Assembly (NCBI GenBank): GCA_947579605.1
Contig: OX388322.1
Location: 4,216,001 to 4,280,000 of the forward strand
From: Athripsodes cinereus
Taxonomy: Eukaryota > Arthropoda > Insecta > Trichoptera > Leptoceridae
Length of the DNA: 64,000 bases
Reading direction: 5' to 3'
Part shown: positions 1 through 11,068 of the stretch, piece after piece
How positions within the stretch are numbered: the first letter of the stretch is position 1
How the letters are laid out: the number at the start of each line of letters is the position of its first letter
Made by a program: the position numbers and the translations under genes
Notes under the pieces: generated by a model
Told to the model about the DNA's origin: nothing
Databases searched by the model: none
Seen by the model: only the letters and a program-made list of their open reading frames with translations

Positions 1-82
1 GTATAAAGAAAGAGAGAGAGAAAGCTTGTTTTCTCCATTTATCAAAGTACTTCATGTAAGGGCAGTAAACAATTTGACAACA

Positions 83-313
83 CCCACCAAAGAATTGGTC
101 TCCCACTCTTGTGCGTAAGTTTTCGAATGTCCTGTTAAAGGGAAGTGTCCGAAAAATATAGAAATTTTTCGTCTCAAAATTAACGATTAGTTTTGCAGCT
201 CATCCTGAATGTCTTAATTTTTTGTTGGTACAGAGAAGACGGCTTGCATGTTTATTACACGCAGGTGGTCTGCTGGCTACCCTACTTGTGGGATATGCCG
301 TGATAATATAATA
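83..313 (+). repeat. Rep-A interspersed repeat, nearly full length
   Basis: Aligns along its length with the best copy at 43745-43995: a 'ggtctcccactctt' head, a 'cctgttaaaggg' segment, 'catcctgaatgtctt', and the terminal 'cccacttgtggg' hairpin followed by 'ccgtgat'. It is non-coding in all frames. A PLE-type inverted-repeat element has inserted in its TAG-rich tail. Confidence 0.8.
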
Positions 314-334
314 AAATAATATCTAGTAGTGGTA

Positions 335-593
335 TTCACTGTGTCGGTGTTTAGGTAGTAGAATTCCTTAGCGAAATAAATAAAACAAATGTTTATACAC
401 GAGAGAGACGTCTTTCGTCTTGTTAGGACATTGTCAATCCTTTTCGTCAAACCTCACCCTCCTGTCAAAACAAAATTCCTGTCAAACCAAAGAGATGTTC
501 TAACAAGACAATAGATTCTCTCTCGTGATCAAATCAAATTGTAGAATAAAATATTTGTTTTATTTATTTCGTTCAGAAGTATTTTTTTTTAAT
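335..593 (-). mobile_element. Inverted-repeat element, probable PLE terminus
   Basis: The left side reads 'cactgtgtcggtgtttagg', then an arm containing 'gagagagacgtctttcgtc'. The right side carries the inverted counterpart with 'attctctctcgtg' and 'aaaatatttgttttattt'. An 11-bp direct repeat, 'tagtagtggta', flanks it at 324-334 and 594-604 and fits a target-site duplication. The same terminal sequence closes the PLE remnant at 48613-48640 and the element at 32662-32868, so I read it as a derivative of PLE ends. The link to PLEs is inference. Confidence 0.6.
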
Positions 594-628
594 TAGTAGT
601 GGTAGTAGGTTAATATTCTACTAGTAAC

Positions 629-658
629 TAGGTTCCGGAGGTGTTATGATTCTTGAAT
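629..658 (+). mobile_element. LINE-N C-terminal scrap
   Basis: The stretch 'gaggtgttatgattcttga' matches the sense strand of the LINE-N C-terminal region found on the minus strand near 50620-50640. Only about 30 bp is recognisable. Confidence 0.4.
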
Positions 659-1104
659 CTTGAACCACAAAAAAACGCATCTAAAAAAGTTGTCCAGTTA
701 TTATTATTTCTATTTAACAATGAATCCTTTATATGCACAAAATAATATAAAAAAATATTTAGTTAAAAAATATAATATCGGTTATTGCATCGACATCGTG
801 GGAATATTTCCCACGATTGATCCATAGTAGTTTATATTAAATGTACTTTGATTAAATATTATTATATCATAGTTATTTATTTATTTGGATCACCAGATCA
901 AACGTGTCGAAATGACTGCACTGTGTGTTATTGATTCTATCATTAAAATATTGCAAGTGAATTATTGTGAAAACTAAAGCATTGTGTGAATTAGTATTGG
1001 CGGAGATCATCTCGCGTAAAATACACATAATAAAGTCTAAGGATTGAAAGTGAACAAACCCAAAAAACAATTTAACAAAGTATGCAAAAATATATGAAGT
1101 AAAG

Positions 1105-1315
1105 TACCGTCTTCTCCGACTTATATTGGAGGGCAAGATAGAGAGAAGACGGGGAGTTGGCAGAAAGCAGATGTCCTGACTGCGCAACATTAGAGAGTGG
1201 ACCGGAATGAGGACGTTGGATGATCTGTTCAGGGCAGCACAGGACAGGGAGGTTTTCGCCAGGGTGATCTACAACGTCGGGGGGACCTGACATGGTGCAG
1301 GAAGAAGAAGAAGAT
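1105..1315 (+). mobile_element. LINE-E C-terminus and 3' end
   Basis: The plus strand encodes a broken version of the end of the LINE-E RT protein: a 'RRRGVGRKQMS' stretch, then 'REWTGMRTLDDLF', 'AAQDREVFARVI' and 'NVGGT' before a stop and a (GAA)n tail. The same order of motifs occurs at 56578-57065 with a longer reading frame. In LINE proteins this region follows the RT domain. The copy is 5'-truncated and lacks the RT palm. Confidence 0.7.
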
Positions 1316-1474
1316 GCAAACATATTCTTCGTGTTGAGTTTCATTAGACTGTATTTTCAAAAATAGACAAATCTAATGAAATTTGCTAGCAGAGGATAGA
1401 TTTAATCTTCAGTTCCCCAAGGAATTCAAAAAAATATTATTAATAATAATAATAACTAAACGATTTTTTATAAA

Positions 1475-1650
1475 AAAATGCGCTGTTTTGTGGAAAAATC
1501 ACCGCAAGGACCCATTCAAGAATCATACCACCTCCTGAACAATAGGGTCTTTAACCCTGCCTTGAACACCTCTACACTCCCTAGAGTTCGCAAATCATAG
1601 GGAATTTTGTTTGCTTTGCCCGACGGTACTATACACTTATACAGTACCTT
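1475..1650 (-). mobile_element. LINE-N C-terminal fragment
   Basis: On the minus strand the sequence encodes 'KIPYDLRTL' followed by an 'EVFKAGLKT'-like segment, as in the LINE-N copy at 50482-50990. That pattern (a 'LWN.LP..LR' core and a lysine-rich 'FK..LK') is typical of the extreme C-terminus of CR1/L2-like RT proteins. Several frame breaks are present. Confidence 0.6.
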
Positions 1651-1659
1651 AATATTTGA

Positions 1660-2350
1660 AAGAGTACTATAAACAATACAACAAATTCTTGCGACAAAAG
1701 CCAGTAGGTATTCTAGAGGAACATTTTCTTACATCTTGCATATAAGTTTTTCATTGACAACGCTCATATATTGACAATTTATCATCTAATATCACTACAT
1801 ATTTCGCTTGTGTTTATAGTGACGGAATGCGTGATTTTTTCTCAATGGTTGGGCAATGTAGTACATTTTTTCCGGTATTTTTAAGTACTGACGGTCAATT
1901 AAAGTCGTTCTCGTGAAAGGGCCTATAACTAGCAATTGATGGATAAGGGCTGAAGAAGAAGAAAACATCTTCCTAACGCTGTATCTTGCAGAGAAAACGG
2001 AACGCTAGACCAACATAGTTTTTATACACATCTTTCTTTTCCTCTACATACATAAAATTTCTCATGCAAGTAGATTTGTCTATTTTTAAGACAAAATTCG
2101 CGACGTTATCATTTTTCGGTATAATAAAAGATTAGAAAATTAAGTATGTATAACTTAACTTTGATAATATTTATTAATGAATATTAAACATTTAGATATT
2201 AAAATTGATAAAATCAGCAAAACAACGTATGCTACAATTTTCATTGTGGTAAAATTTAAAATATGCGATAACAATGTGACGACCAAAATACATACAGTGG
2301 TATCGTGATAAGTCGAAAAGTGATTTGGCGGAATAGTCGGGGATATTTCT
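1660..2350. other. A+T-rich stretch, nothing recognised
   Basis: No reading frame, hairpin element or repeat family could be assigned. A short GAA run near 1950-1963 ('gaagaagaagaaaa') resembles the LINE-E tail but has no supporting flank. Confidence 0.3.
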
Positions 2351-2351
2351 G

Positions 2352-2655
2352 CCCTAAGATGGCAAAGTATGATATGTCACTTTTAACAAACTTTACAGGA
2401 GAGCAAATTTAAAGTTTGATGTGTTGGTATAAATCAGGGAATTGACGGTAAAGACATATAATAATGGAAATATGTAGAAAAAATGGTTATTTATTGAGTT
2501 AAATACATAAATATGTTATTTTTAAATGTAAAGTAATGAAATTTGTCATATATCTGACTATCTACCTGACATACCATATTTTGGCATCTTAATACAAGAT
2601 GCCAAAATATGATCTCCTATTGCAAAGTAAGCAAAACATGATATGTCTAGGACAT
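2352..2655. repeat. Inverted and direct copies of a 20-bp motif
   Basis: The motif 'atggcaaagtatgatatgtc' near 2358 reappears inverted near 2567-2588. Next to it lies a near-perfect hairpin, 'atattttggcatctt' with its complement, at 2573-2609. A third split copy follows at 2597-2645. This could be a small inverted-repeat transposon remnant; no clear target duplication was found. Confidence 0.4.
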
Positions 2656-2879
2656 ATCGTATGTAGCCTCCTTCTGTTTGTAAGATAAAACTAGCAAACT
2701 TGAGAATGCAATGTGAATACATGAAAATTTTACGAATAATTAATTATTATTAATATTTTATTTATTGATTGGTTGAAACCTCTTTTTATTACATTGATTT
2801 CCTTTAGAAATCTCTAAAATATTAATCTTCTCTAATTTGCCTAATAGAACACCATGCTTAGGCAACTTTTACTATTATA

Positions 2880-2975
2880 ATCATCATCATAAGCAAGACA
2901 GCCCAGGAGCCTTGGCTAAATCTAGGAGTCTCTTCTACTCTTCCCTGTCAGCTGCCTTTATTCTCCAACTTAATG
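2880..2975 (-). mobile_element. LINE-Q C-terminal fragment
   Basis: 'tcatcatcat' followed by 'gccttggctaaatctagg' matches the 3' end of the better copy at 52225-52470 on the minus strand. It corresponds to the 'RREWKRLLDSAKAL'-like end of that LINE protein, with an (ATG)n-type tail. Confidence 0.55.
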
Positions 2976-3289
2976 TTATAAGCTGAAATTCCTTATTTTT
3001 AAAAGGATCCACGATTTTATGAATCTTTTGTCTAAACACCTTTCCTCTAATAAAAGAGATTGTGTAAAGGGCTAGGAATGGACTTCAGATTCCCAGGGCA
3101 AGACTCACAAAAACTGACAATAGTTTGTTCTGTAAAGGAATTAAACTTTACAGAGAAATCAAGGAAGTTCGGACCCTAGCACCTAGCAGCCTTTAAATTA
3201 AGATGCTTAAACTATGTAAAGGAAAGATTCTGATCCATGTAGTGGAACGGAATGCAAAGAATGTAAATTATACTATACTCTACCCTCAC

Positions 3290-3345
3290 GCCATGTCCTT
3301 TTGCAGGACACTCAAAAACTTACAAAAAAGAGTAGGATGATTCTA
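3290..3345 (-). repeat. Rep-A fragment (5' part)
   Basis: 'ccttttgcaggacactcaaa' and the following 'aacttac..aaagagtagg' match the minus strand of the Rep-A 5' third. Confidence 0.6.
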
Positions 3346-3349
3346 TTGT

Positions 3350-4590
3350 TTGCTCTAGATTTCACAGAACAATATCGCGCTTTATTTTATTCGGTCTCTG
3401 ACATAAGTACCTATCCGATTTAGATCGAATATTCGTTCTGTCTCTAGCATGTGTGTAGTAATCTAAAAATAATTTGCGACTAATTGGAAAACAAAGGGGA
3501 AACGAATAAAACGTTTTTTCTTGTATATTTTATAATGAAAGTAAAATTTCTTAATTGTTATTATTATATTTTTACGCGGATGAATTATAATTTTAAACAA
3601 TACAACGTAATTTCTTTTTCTACGCGACGACCTTGTGAAGTTCATGTAACCTTATGATTTCTCATACATAATACACGTAGGTAGACACACTGATACAGTT
3701 TTACTCATTATTATTAGTTATGTATATTATTTCGTAACTATTTTAGTCACGATTTTTTTCAAGTAAAATGTTGCTTACGAAGTTTCTATATTTATGCCTA
3801 TACCATAACACCATTCCTCCGTAAGTTTTCGAAAAGTTAAAAAAAAAATCTTTTCTTAACATTCCTTTTTTTAATATTCCATCTTTTTCAAACATTACAG
3901 GATTTTGTATGTTTATTATTTTTTCTATCTTTTATTAATAGTTTTCTTTTCCAATAATTATCTTTTTTAAACATTACAAGTTTTTGTATGTTTTTTGTTC
4001 TTTTCTATATTTTATTAATAGTTTTTATTTGTAATATGTTTCAAACCATGTTTTTGTGTGTTAGCGATGGCTGCTTGTGCAATATGCTATTGTGAACAGA
4101 TGAATGAGCGGAATGTGCGATACCTAAATAATTGACTTAACTGTGGTACATGTTTGTGGATGACAGCTGAGCTATGAACGACTTGATTTTATTTTTGTAA
4201 ACGTTGTCTGTTTTGTACTTTTTATCAATACATAAAATAAAAATAAATAAATTAAAGCTTGAATTAAAAAAAAAATAACGGAAGTTCATTAACTCGTTAA
4301 CCGTTAACGCCCTGTTCGGATAATATGTAACCGATACACAAAGTTTAATTATTGTTCAAGAACAAGAACTTCATAAATTACAATTAACAAAATATTAACA
4401 AATGCATCCTTGAACGCCTATTCAATAAGCATCCAAAATGCTGGCACCGTGAGGGCGGAGTAGGTCGTCAGTGGGGTTCAAGCCTCAATCTGCTACTCAC
4501 ATAATGATTGAAAATGAACCTCAAAGCTCGATCAAAAAAAAGAAGATTTTCTCTATCTGTTTATTTCATCGCGGAATATCTCATAAGTGC
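3350..4590. other. A+T-rich stretch with possible LINE 3' UTR
   Basis: No gene is recognisable. From about 3830 the plus strand is T-rich and ends near 4228-4252 in a 'aaataaaaataaataaatt' tail, the kind of ending seen on Rep-C copies, so it may be an eroded LINE 3' UTR. The rest is anonymous. Confidence 0.3.
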
Positions 4591-4597
4591 ACTGAAT

Positions 4598-4776
4598 TGA
4601 GTTTGTCGGTAGCCTGGAGGTAGAGTCTCGACCTCGTAAATATCGTATGGTTCGATCTCAGGTGCCGGAAAACTCCCGTTTCACGACACAAGCTTTAAGC
4701 TTACTCTGAAAGTTGTATAAGGTTGTAGGTATTTGGGTTTTGTTAAAAATTATACAGTTATATCTTAAAAAAAAAG
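4598..4776 (+). mobile_element. SINE1 copy, full length
   Basis: tRNA-like head with 'ggtagcctggaggtagagtc' and a B-box-like 'ggttcgatctc', then a conserved body ('tttcacgacacaag', 'gtataaggttgta') and a terminal A-run. It aligns with copies at 13596-13787 and 57799-57975. Such RNA polymerase III-type SINEs are mobilised by a partner LINE. Confidence 0.75.
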
Positions 4777-4829
4777 CAACATACAAGATATCCTCTCTGT
4801 GCTAATTAAATTTGCACTGTACTGTACTG

Positions 4830-5110
4830 AACCTTCACGCTATATCCCAAGTGGGGTAGGCAGGGAGGACGAAATACCACACAACTCTATCCCTGCATAC
4901 TTCTTTCTCATCTTCCTCATTCATGCAACATCTCACACACGCACGCTGAGTTTTCCTTCTCTGCCTGTTTCATGAGAATTTGATTCACATAATCAAGCCA
5001 CGTAGTTCTCGGACGTCCGCGCTTTCTCATGTTCCCTCATTCAGATAGATAGGTAAAGCCTCTTCGTTATCCTCTCATCATACAATCACTCCACGTGTAC
5101 AAACTATCGA
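4830..5110 (-). mobile_element. LINE-D C-terminal fragment
   Basis: The minus strand matches the LINE-D copy at 20762-21003: a 'GRPRTTW' motif ('cacgtagttctcggacgtcc' on the plus strand), a cysteine/arginine-rich segment, and the 'WRSVLSAYPTWDTA'-like end preserved as 'tatcccaagtggggtaggca'. It is broken by frameshifts. Confidence 0.65.
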
Positions 5111-5119
5111 AATTATCTT

Positions 5120-5285
5120 TCAACAAAATAAATTTTAGGACATTCAAAACGGGTGGCATACCTCATTGCTGCTGAATTGAAGATATCATGTACGCGATGT
5201 TATACGAATACCCCCTTTTTACAGGTTATTGGAAAACTTACGAAAAAGCGCAGCACACCTATTCTTTACCGGGTAGGTAAGGTAC
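5120..5285 (-). repeat. Rep-A copy
   Basis: Contains, in reverse orientation, 'aaaacgggtggcatacctca', a diverged middle and the 5' part ending in 'tattctttaccggg'. The hairpin end is missing. Confidence 0.65.
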
Positions 5286-5639
5286 CTCACTGAATATTTA
5301 AACATATAAGTATTGAAATTATACATTCTATAGTTCATCATTTATGACAGACAATTTGGAAATGAAATCAATTTCGACGTAAATATTGATCTATGGATCT
5401 TCGCCATAAATCGCACGGCGATTATCTTGTCAGACTAATAAACTGTAATAATATTTATTATGCACCAAATCAAATGATTTATATCAATAACAATAAAACA
5501 TAATAGATCCGATCTATATTAAGACCATAAAATATGCTAAAATTTATTAGATTATACAGTAAAACCACTTAAACTTCAAAATCTTTTTTTGAGTCGATGT
5601 TAACTTTGTAAAACTCCATGTTTATACATGGAAAAAAAT

Positions 5640-5765
5640 TGGTTTTAGTGTAAAATATTTTTTTTTTATCAGGAATTATTTTGCCAACAACTTTATAATT
5701 CAAAACCGGGTCACTTCTCATTAAAAAAAAGTTAAACTTAAACCAATTATGATTTTTTCATATAC
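5640..5765. repeat. Degenerate PLE-terminus-like repeat
   Basis: 'caaaaccgggtcacttctca' followed by a 'gttaaacttaaaccaatt' segment, opposite an upstream 'aattggttttagtgtaaaat', gives a decayed version of the inverted-repeat element at 56309-56510. Confidence 0.4.
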
Positions 5766-5811
5766 ATTCAAAATCTGTATAAAAAAAAAAGTAATGTGGC
5801 TTTGTAACATG

Positions 5812-5965
5812 CACTTAGTTCAGCTGGTTACCCTGCTTGTGAGAGATACCGTGATGGTTGATTGATAGAAATATATTCAAAACAAATTTTAATTGTTTTG
5901 TATGTTTATTACATCCAGCTAGTATGCTGGCTACCCAACTCGTGGGATAGGTATATATGCCATAT
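5812..5965 (+). repeat. Two Rep-A 3' ends
   Basis: Two successive 3'-end segments ('cagctggttaccctgcttgtg' region near 5820 and 'ggctacccaactcgtgggat' near 5930) in the same orientation suggest partial tandem duplication or two insertions. Confidence 0.6.
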
Positions 5966-6043
5966 TTATAGGTAGAAATTTGAAGGAAACTTTCCGTGGC
6001 AATGAATATATAATTATGTCTCACACTGTTATTGAAGTATTGA

Positions 6044-6355
6044 AAATTTAATGGGTGCAAAAGTAAATTTAACCAAATTTAATGGGTGCAAAAGTAAATT
6101 TAACCAAATTTAATGGGTGCAAAAGTAAATTTAACCAAATTTAATGGGTGCAAAAGTAAATTTAACCAAATTTAATGGGTGCAAAAGTAAATTTAACCAA
6201 ATTTAATGGGTGCAAAAGTAAATTTAACCAAATTTAATGGGTGCAAAAAAGTAAATTTAACCAAATTTAATGGGTGCAAAAGTAAATTTAACCAAATTTA
6301 ATGGGTGCAAAAGTAAATTTAACCAAATTTAATGGGTGCAAAAGTAAATTTAACC
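6044..6355. repeat. 31-bp tandem repeat, 10 copies
   Basis: Ten head-to-tail units begin at 6044, 6075, 6106, 6137, 6168, 6199, 6230, 6263, 6294 and 6325. Each reads 'aaatttaatgggtgc' followed by 'aaaagtaaatttaacc'. The only difference I see is two extra A residues in the seventh unit. Such near-identity implies recent amplification or homogenisation. Confidence 0.95.
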
Positions 6356-6489
6356 AAGTTAAGGGCTATATCAGGATAAGCGTTACCCTATAATCGCACA
6401 TTAAAATATTGAGTCTGAGAGTTATAAAAATCAATAAACTAAGCACATTTCTGTAATATTTGGTAATCTCGATACCAGATATAGGCCTA

Positions 6490-6790
6490 GTCAAAACATA
6501 TTTTGGCGTTACGTTTTCCTTTCGTTTAATTTATTTATTTTATTTTTTACTGTACATTGGTTACAATATTACATAAAAATTACAATATTACATATAAATT
6601 AAATAGTATCATAAAAAGTCAGTTATACAATTCAATGTACATAGAGCGAGTTTATCGCTGAAATGCGATGTCTTCCAACTAACCCAGTTTCGTTTTTTTC
6701 GAATATAGACGGCGTTGCAAGAAAGTGTCAATTTTCGTAGGTACTTTGTGTGTATTCGAACGAAAACGTAACGCTAAAATGTGTTTTGAC
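6490..6790. mobile_element. MITE-I copy with nested LINE tail
   Basis: The left terminus reads 'gtcaaaacatattttggcgt' and the right end is its inverted counterpart 'aaaatgtgttttgac'. TA dinucleotides flank it at 6488-6489 and 6791-6792, as expected for Tc1/mariner-type insertion. A Rep-B tail splits it at 6528-6687. No transposase is encoded. Other copies lie at 40589-40860 and 41465-41548. Confidence 0.75.
6528..6687 (-). mobile_element. Rep-B (LINE 3' end) nested in MITE-I
   Basis: On the minus strand it starts with the 'gggttagttggaagacatcg' consensus and ends in an AAAT-type tail after 'caatgtacagtaaa'. An 8-bp repeat, 'tttcgttt' (6520-6527 and 6688-6695), flanks it and supports target-primed insertion into the older MITE. 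Confidence 0.75.
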
Positions 6791-6799
6791 TAGGCCTAG

Positions 6800-7435
6800 G
6801 TACAGGCAGCTTTTTTCAAAGAGCACAAATTTGATGATTCTCAAATGCGCCGATGTCGATTTTCAACGATTAATTTTTTAGAGAATACACGTCCTTTAGA
6901 ATTCGACTTATTGGAGTTCTATTGTGCGTTCTTTTTTTAAATACTGACCTTCTTGATTCGTAGATCGTGGATCTAGGCTTAGTTTGACCCCATTAAATGA
7001 TTTAATATTAAATAAGATCTATCTAGCGATCTATGGGAAAGCGATCTATTTCCTTTGTGCAGTTTGAGATGTGATTTCGAATAGGTTAATAATATTAAAG
7101 ATTTCTTTGTATGAATTGTCATTGTTTTTAAGCTTATTTAGAAGAAACAAGAAAGAAAGTTTGATATTTTACATCACTCGCCGCAAAGGTGAAAACTGTC
7201 AAGGTGAGTGATGTCAATTTTTGAAAAAAAAAAAAATAAATAAATATAAACGGACTCTATGAGGTCACAATTCTTAATGTTATTATTTTCTATAGTCTTC
7301 GACAAAAATAGATCTCCCATTTTTTTACAGAAGTCTTCGAGAGTTGATAAAAGGCAGGACATTGCGAATAGGACATTTATCATTTTCAATAATGAGTTAA
7401 ACTGCAATCTATCATATCTTAATATTTTATCTGCA
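6800..7435. other. Anonymous A+T-rich stretch
   Basis: Nothing was assigned. The overlapping small open frames on both strands (7174-7441) lack any recognisable motif. Confidence 0.3.
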
Positions 7436-7439
7436 TGGT

Positions 7440-7655
7440 GAGAGCGACTGGCACGTTTATTACATACAGTTAGTCTTGTGATGGTAAAAGTAAATAAACG
7501 GAGTGAAATTACTATAGTATCACGGTGTATCCCTTAAGCGAGGTAGACAATAGACTAACCGTACATAATGAATATGCCAGTTGCCCTCTCCGCGCCGATA
7601 AAAACAAGACATTCAGGATGTGTGGCATACTTTATCGCTATATTAAAAATGTTGA
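7440..7655. repeat. Rep-A fragments in opposite orientations
   Basis: A short plus-strand 3' piece (7440-7485, 'gcacgtttattacatacag') is followed by a minus-strand copy (7512-7650) with 'atcacggtgtatccc' and 'acattcaggatgtgtggcat'. Confidence 0.6.
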
Positions 7656-7684
7656 ATCTTTTATTCATATAATATAACATCATA

Positions 7685-7738
7685 ATATATTTTGACAATT
7701 CCCACGGATCAAGCTTGTCCCAAACTAAAATGTGATTC
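7685..7738 (-). mobile_element. SINE2 3'-end fragment
   Basis: 'tttgacaattcccacggatc' and 'cttgtcccaaactaaaatgt' match the reverse complement of the SINE2 3' end seen intact at 49150-49190. Confidence 0.6.
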
Positions 7739-7744
7739 AATTTT

Positions 7745-8272
7745 CACATTTTTTTTTTTTATTTTTTTTATTGCTATTTTGTTCGTTGTGTTTCGATTGC
7801 CCTTAATGTCGTGTATTGTTTAAATCAATTCTTTTTATGTTTAGTATTTGTTCTATATGGTATTGCATGTTTTGTTTTATAGGTGGTAATTATTTCTTGC
7901 ATGTGTTGGATAATTATTATTCCTATTTGCTTATGACAAATTTTAATATTGAATTTTAAATGATGTTAAATTTTGAATTTTAAATTTTGAGAGATTTTAT
8001 ATGATATTTTTATTGCTTATTGTTTTATTGTTTAATCCTACGATTATTGCTTTGTGAGCATTATTCTATTAATTTTCTTTACATAATTTACTCTATTCTA
8101 TTGTAATTGTTGTTTGTTGATTTTATCTGTTGTGTTTAGTTATGTATGTTTTGTAGAGCACATAGGGGTAATATAGGGATCTTCACTGGTTTGCTTATTG
8201 CTAAATATGTTATAGACCATTCTATTTTTTGTATCAACTGTATGTATCCTGTAAAATTGAAATAAATAAATA
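7745..8272 (+). mobile_element. Probable LINE 3' UTR
   Basis: A T-rich plus-strand stretch without a reading frame ends in 'gtaaaattgaaataaataaa' repeats. The composition and the AAAT tail resemble other LINE 3' UTRs in the window, but no coding remnant is attached. Confidence 0.4.
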
Positions 8273-8278
8273 AATAAT

Positions 8279-8426
8279 ATGCAATGCACTGAACACATAA
8301 TACATGTAACACCCAGACCCGGGACAATTTAAAAAGTCAATTTTTAATTTTGTCCTAACCGGGAAACGAACACGAGATCTCTTGACCCAAAGGCAAGAAC
8401 GGTGCGACTGCGCCACAAAGGTCTTT
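8279..8426 (-). mobile_element. SINE2 copy, 5' half
   Basis: On the minus strand a tRNA-like head ('tggcgcagtcg' A-box region, 'gtgttcgtttccc' B-box region) is followed by 'ttaaattgtcccgggtctgg' and the 'gtgttacatg' body. It is truncated on its 3' side where the AAAT-tailed LINE end begins. Confidence 0.75.
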
Positions 8427-8619
8427 ACTTTGTGATGTTTTATAAATACCTGTTTTTATAAGATACATTAAGGATAATTATATTGTACAGGATACATTTA
8501 GAGTTCTACCCTTCCTCACAATGGATGTTACAAGAATATCATTTCTTACGTCATCCCACGTCTGACTTAAAGGGTAATTTAGAAATAATCTTACTTAATT
8601 GGACAAAGCATATCTCGCG

Positions 8620-8725
8620 ACAAGTTGGGTTACGGGTCCAAGTCCCGTCCGGGGCACTACCAAATGAGGTGACGTTGTCTTTTCTAAGCCTTATATGGTA
8701 GTTTCGTGTGTTAAATTTACGATAC
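8620..8725 (+). mobile_element. SINE3-like fragment
   Basis: 'ttacgggtccaagtcccgtc' resembles a tRNA T-arm/B box. The following 'accaaatgaggtgacgttgt' and 'gtttcgtgtgttaaattta' recur at 25365-25445. The minus strand at 13370-13405 holds another piece. Confidence 0.5.
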
Positions 8726-9149
8726 TTTAAAAACTTACAAAAAAGTGTAGGATGCCTATTCGTTCTCGGAAAATCCATGGAACATAGTAGAGTCGTGCAT
8801 TTTATTTGAATCTTAGCACACAATGAAAGATACATTTACTAAAGCTGTAAATAAGTACCTACAAGGTACGAGTATCTTCTCTTCATACTTGGTTTCGTAC
8901 TAGACTACTACTGTTGTGAAGTACCCGGTACCTACCTGTTTGTTACTTTACCTATATTGTTAAATACATAATGGTGAGTAATGCTCGTTGAATGTCTATA
9001 TGATTGTAGTATTCGTACTAACCCAATTTCACGCGGTGCGGATTTTCAATACACACTTTAAATGAAAATTTTGTTCTATTTTTGAATTGTTCTTTTTTAT
9101 GTATTGTTGACTATTTATTAAAATTGTTGTGTCTAAGTTTTTTATACTG

Positions 9150-9240
9150 TGTCTACATGATATGTATGTAAATATTCAACATGTAAAAGGCTAGCGCCGT
9201 GAATTATTAATATATAAAAAAATAAATAAAATAAAAGTGT
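9150..9240 (+). mobile_element. Rep-C (LINE 3' end)
   Basis: 'caacatgtaaaaggctagcg' followed by 'ccgtgaattattaat' and an AAATAAAT tail matches copies at 26600-27020 (plus) and, inverted, at 18545-18600, 21465-21500 and 57600-57630. Confidence 0.65.
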
Positions 9241-9244
9241 TGCG

Positions 9245-11060
9245 TTTATGCAGAGAGATAAAAGTATAAGGTTATACACCTATTATACACCTTTGATAAA
9301 AATCCATTGATTGGTGTTTTTTGTTACCCCTTAGACTAAATTTAGATAAAATATTTTTTAAAATTTATTTTTACTAATATTTTTTAAATATATTTAAAGT
9401 CTTACTGTTCAGGGGTTATGATAGCCTTTGTTCACTTTTTGCGATTCAATTTTATTCCTTCATAATTTGTTTGCAAAATCCATTATTTAAAACAAATAGT
9501 TAAAATCGAATGTTTTCTCATTTGAAAACATTACCTACCTACTAATTTTCTTACTAGTAAAGCAAAAAATAATAACTATAGTTATGTCCTCATAGAGCGA
9601 AATCCTTGGATAATAATTAAATTATTAAACTTTAAAAGAGTGACGAAAAAACTAATAAATATTAAATACTAATTAAGAAAACAATTACTAATTACCAAAG
9701 AATGCATTCAATATTTCAAAAATAGAACAATGAATATTATGTAGATCACCGTTAGAATACTAATTGAACTAGTTTTTCAATGTCACTTCAAAGATATTCA
9801 AATTTATTTATTTTTAATATTCTCACAAAAGCAATATTACAAATAATATTTTTTTACAGCACTACGTTGTTGAGAAATACTACTTAAATCATATTACTTT
9901 TATTTATTTTTTAATTAAAATTTTGCCGGTCTGTGCTATTCAAATAATATTAATTATGTGAGTTTTCATTGTGCGAAAAAGTCATGCGGGTTAAGGCTGA
10001 TAGCGTTTCAGGATTTTGTTGAATTATGGGTGCAATTTTTTAAAGATAATGGAACGTCTTGAGATGACGAATTTTTATCTTTTTGATGTGAGAATAGTAG
10101 GTACCATGCGCACCTTGTTCTAAATTTGAAATTACACATCAAGATGTGAAAAATCACAGAATATTTTAAATAAAGCAGAGAGTACGATTTCTTTCTATAA
10201 TTACAAACATATTTTATAAAGTATTTTCTACACTGTTTGATGAAAACGTTGAAATTAAAAGATCGACATTCAATTCAGATCATTAGTAATAGATAGGGTA
10301 ACCTGTAAACTACTTACAAATATTCATAATCTCTTTGCCAATAACCTTTTATCTAGTCACAATGTTTGAATGTTAAAATATCCCGACGTTTAGTGAATTT
10401 AGAACCCAAATATTTTCATAATTTTTAAACTCAATTTGAAAATCCGCATATTGCGAAGAACAAAGAAAATAATTTTCGTGCAATTGTTGCCATGTGTTGC
10501 ACAATAATCAGCTTAGAATGAAAATTGTTCTTATTACTACAGTCATTAAAATAAATACTTAAATATGTATAATGAAATAAAATATTTATTATATGACATA
10601 TGTCTTTTTATTAAATAAGTATATAAAAAAAACACAATGATGTGTTATTTGTTTATCTGTTTAATATTCTTTTTACAAACGATCTTGGATTAAATTTTTT
10701 TTTAAAAAGCAATAAAAAGTTATAACGGCTTATTTAACGTTTTCTCGGAATACAAAAGGTGTCTTTCAAGGGATGAAAAAATGAGGAATAAAAGATGGGC
10801 TAAAAATATCATACAATTTTTTGAGATTTTACATGAGTTATGAGTTATTCACAGTTGACAGACTGTGACTAGCTTCAGAATTATAGATCAAAAAAATTGT
10901 CTCCGCATATCGTAAGTTAAATAATTCGTATAGCATCTCTACCATTTGAGGTCTTTGGATCGTTTACTCTTTTCATGTAAAAGGCAGGAAGTCAGTCGTA
11001 AGACATCATACATAAAACATAATTTCGTCAATACGTTTAACATAGTTTTATTTAATTACA
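9245..11060. other. Long anonymous A+T-rich stretch
   Basis: The longest interval in which I recognise nothing: no coding frame, tandem array, terminal inverted repeat or shared family. It could be intronic or intergenic host DNA. Confidence 0.4.
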
Positions 11061-11068
11061 AAAAATAT

